This document shows, in pieces, positions 6,241-6,984 of a stretch of DNA of 6,984 nucleotides. The translations under genes and the position numbers were made by a program. The stretch lies in contig CAIQOY010000275.1 in the NCBI GenBank assembly GCA_903873565.1, positions 1 to 6,984 on the forward strand, read 5' to 3'. The DNA comes from an uncultured Actinomycetes bacterium (lineage in GTDB: Bacteria; Actinomycetota; Thermoleophilia; Gaiellales; F1-60-MAGs149). The notes beneath the pieces are model-generated. The model made no database searches. It worked only from the letters and a program-made list of their open reading frames with translations, and was not told the DNA's origin. Each line of letters begins with the position of its first letter. The stretch's first letter is position 1.

Positions 6241-6269
6241 GTTCGCCCGCGGCTGCGCGGCGGCGAACC
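6240..6269 (-). other. Long hairpin in the pyrE 3' region
   Basis: GGTTCGCC and GGCGAACC form an 8-bp stem that continues, after a 2-nt bulge, as CGCG/CGCG around a CAGC loop. It shares one base with the terminator at 6221-6240 and five with the hairpin at 6265-6286, so not all of these stems can be fully paired at once. It may protect the pyrE 3' end or modulate termination. Confidence 0.45.
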
Positions 6270-6286
6270 GCTTGCCTACGCGGTTC
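6265..6286 (-). other. Hairpin directly after the pyrE stop
   Basis: A perfect 7-bp inverted repeat GAACCGC/GCGGTTC with an 8-nt loop begins at the first base after the pyrE TGA. Its 3' arm overlaps the 5' arm of the hairpin at 6240-6269, so the two structures exclude each other. No T-run follows. Confidence 0.45.
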
Positions 6287-6814
6287 TCAGCGACCGAGCC
6301 GGAGGGCCTCGGCGTCGAGCAGCCGCTCGAGCCGCACGCCGGCCTCGGCCATCGCCTCGGCGCCGCCCTCGCCGCGGTCCACGACGCAGACCACCGTCTC
6401 GCAGACGAGGCCCGTCTGGCGCAGGGCGCGCACGGCGTCGAGCGCGGCGCCGCCGCTGGTGACGACGTCCTCCACGACGACGACCCGCTCCCCCTCCTCG
6501 CAGATCCCCTCGAGGCGGTTCGAGGTGCCGTAGTCCTTGGCGGCGCTGCGGACGATCAGGAACGGCAGGCCCGAGGCCATGCTCGCCGACGCCGCGAGGG
6601 CGACGGCGCCGAGCTCGGGGCCCGCGATCCGGACCGCGCCGGGCTCGACCTCCGCGATCCGCGCGGCCAGGAGCTCGCCGATCTCGCGCAGGAGCTCGGG
6701 CTGCGTCTCGAAGCGGTACTTGTCGAGGTAGAAGCTGCTGCGCCGGCCCGAGCGCAGGACGAAGTCGCCCTCGAGGTAGGCGACGGCGCGGATCCGCTCG
6801 GCGAGGTCGCTCAC
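6287..6814 (-). CDS. pyrE: Orotate phosphoribosyltransferase
   Basis: PyrE joins orotate to PRPP to give OMP, the substrate of PyrF. The 175-residue protein has the family pattern: an N-terminal GDFVLRSGRRSSFYLDKYRF (16-35), GPELGAVALA (65-74), the catalytic-loop region RSAAKDYGTSNRLEG (89-103), and the PRPP-binding signature VVVVEDVVTSGGAALDAV (111-128). Lys93, in the position of the essential loop lysine, is present. The residue equivalent to Lys100 of the enteric enzyme is Ser90, and that of His105 is Tyr95. The start is GTG at 6814, overlapping the stop of the preceding gene as GTGA, a usual sign of translational coupling. The gene ends in a hairpin cluster with a U-tract terminator. Confidence 0.95.
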   Translation of the reverse strand: MSDLAERIRAVAYLEGDFVLRSGRRSSFYLDKYRFETQPELLREIGELLAARIAEVEPGAVRIAGPELGAVALAASASMASGLPFLIVRSAAKDYGTSNRLEGICEEGERVVVVEDVVTSGGAALDAVRALRQTGLVCETVVCVVDRGEGGAEAMAEAGVRLERLLDAEALRLGR

Positions 6815-6984
6815 AGGGCCCCCGCCCCCGCCCCGGCCACGCCGCGCGCGGCGCGCAAGAGCTGGTCGATCTCGGGCGCCGCGTGGTCGAGCGAGAGCAT
6901 CGAGCCGTCGGCGAAGTAGAGGTCGGCGCGCGGCTGCCCGGCGCTGGAGCGGCGGCGCAGCAGCACGACGGCGGCCGCGGCGGC
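6811..6984 (-). CDS. Unrecognised protein, C-terminal 57 residues (5' end outside window)
   Basis: An open frame enters from the window edge and ends at the TGA that overlaps the pyrE start. The visible part begins with a hydrophobic run AAAAAVVLLRRR, which could be the end of a transmembrane helix followed by a basic stop-transfer. It continues through ADLYFADGSMLSLDHA, an acidic stretch PEIDQLL, and a low-complexity Gly/Ala tail. I do not recognise the family. The 4-base overlap with pyrE and the continuous frame support a real gene in the same operon. No function can be given. Confidence 0.65.
   Translation of the reverse strand, partial: AAAAAVVLLRRRSSAGQPRADLYFADGSMLSLDHAAPEIDQLLRAARGVAGAGAGAL

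Overview
The window looks like ordinary chromosomal DNA from a very GC-rich bacterium, most likely an actinobacterium in the broad sense, and perhaps the Thermoleophilia/Solirubrobacterales. That placement is inferred from the extreme GC richness, a GuaB3-type IMP dehydrogenase relative, a type 2 (mycobacterial-like) orotidylate decarboxylase, and an HU protein without the long basic tail of mycobacterial HU. No 16S or other decisive marker is present, so the taxon is tentative. No mobile element, tRNA, rRNA or CRISPR array was seen.

Every gene I accept lies on the minus strand, so transcription runs from high to low coordinates. In that direction the order is: the 3' end of an unrecognised, possibly membrane-anchored protein (6984-6811); pyrE (6814-6287); a structured 182-nt gap; the HU gene (6104-5829); a gap with one very strong hairpin; pyrF (5740-4850); a small membrane-anchored LysM protein (4819-4469); a PfkB-family sugar-phosphate kinase (4460-3513); a 110-nt gap; guaB3 (3402-2242); guaA (2237-702); and the 5' part of a membrane-anchored polysaccharide deacetylase (656 to the window edge). 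Five of the eight visible starts are GTG (pyrE, HU, pyrF, LysM, guaB3).

Functionally the block joins the last two steps of UMP synthesis (PyrE: orotate to OMP; PyrF: OMP to UMP) with the GMP branch of purine metabolism (GuaA: XMP to GMP; GuaB3: an IMP dehydrogenase relative that acts as a GMP reductase in at least one cyanobacterium). A nucleoid protein, a sugar-phosphate kinase and two cell-envelope proteins are interleaved. Tight spacing (a 4-base GTGA overlap, then gaps of 30, 8, 4 and 45 nt) suggests co-transcription within three blocks: unknown-pyrE, pyrF-LysM-pfkB, and guaB3-guaA-deacetylase. The HU gene appears to be its own unit, with a good Shine-Dalgarno sequence, a possible extended -10, a terminator upstream and a strong hairpin downstream.

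The coding content is mostly housekeeping, and I see no clear new system. The least explained part is the non-coding DNA between pyrE and HU. It holds mutually exclusive hairpins, a U-tract terminator and four ATGCGG/CCGCAT boxes spaced at near-integral helical turns. No gene-free stretch exceeds 300 bases.
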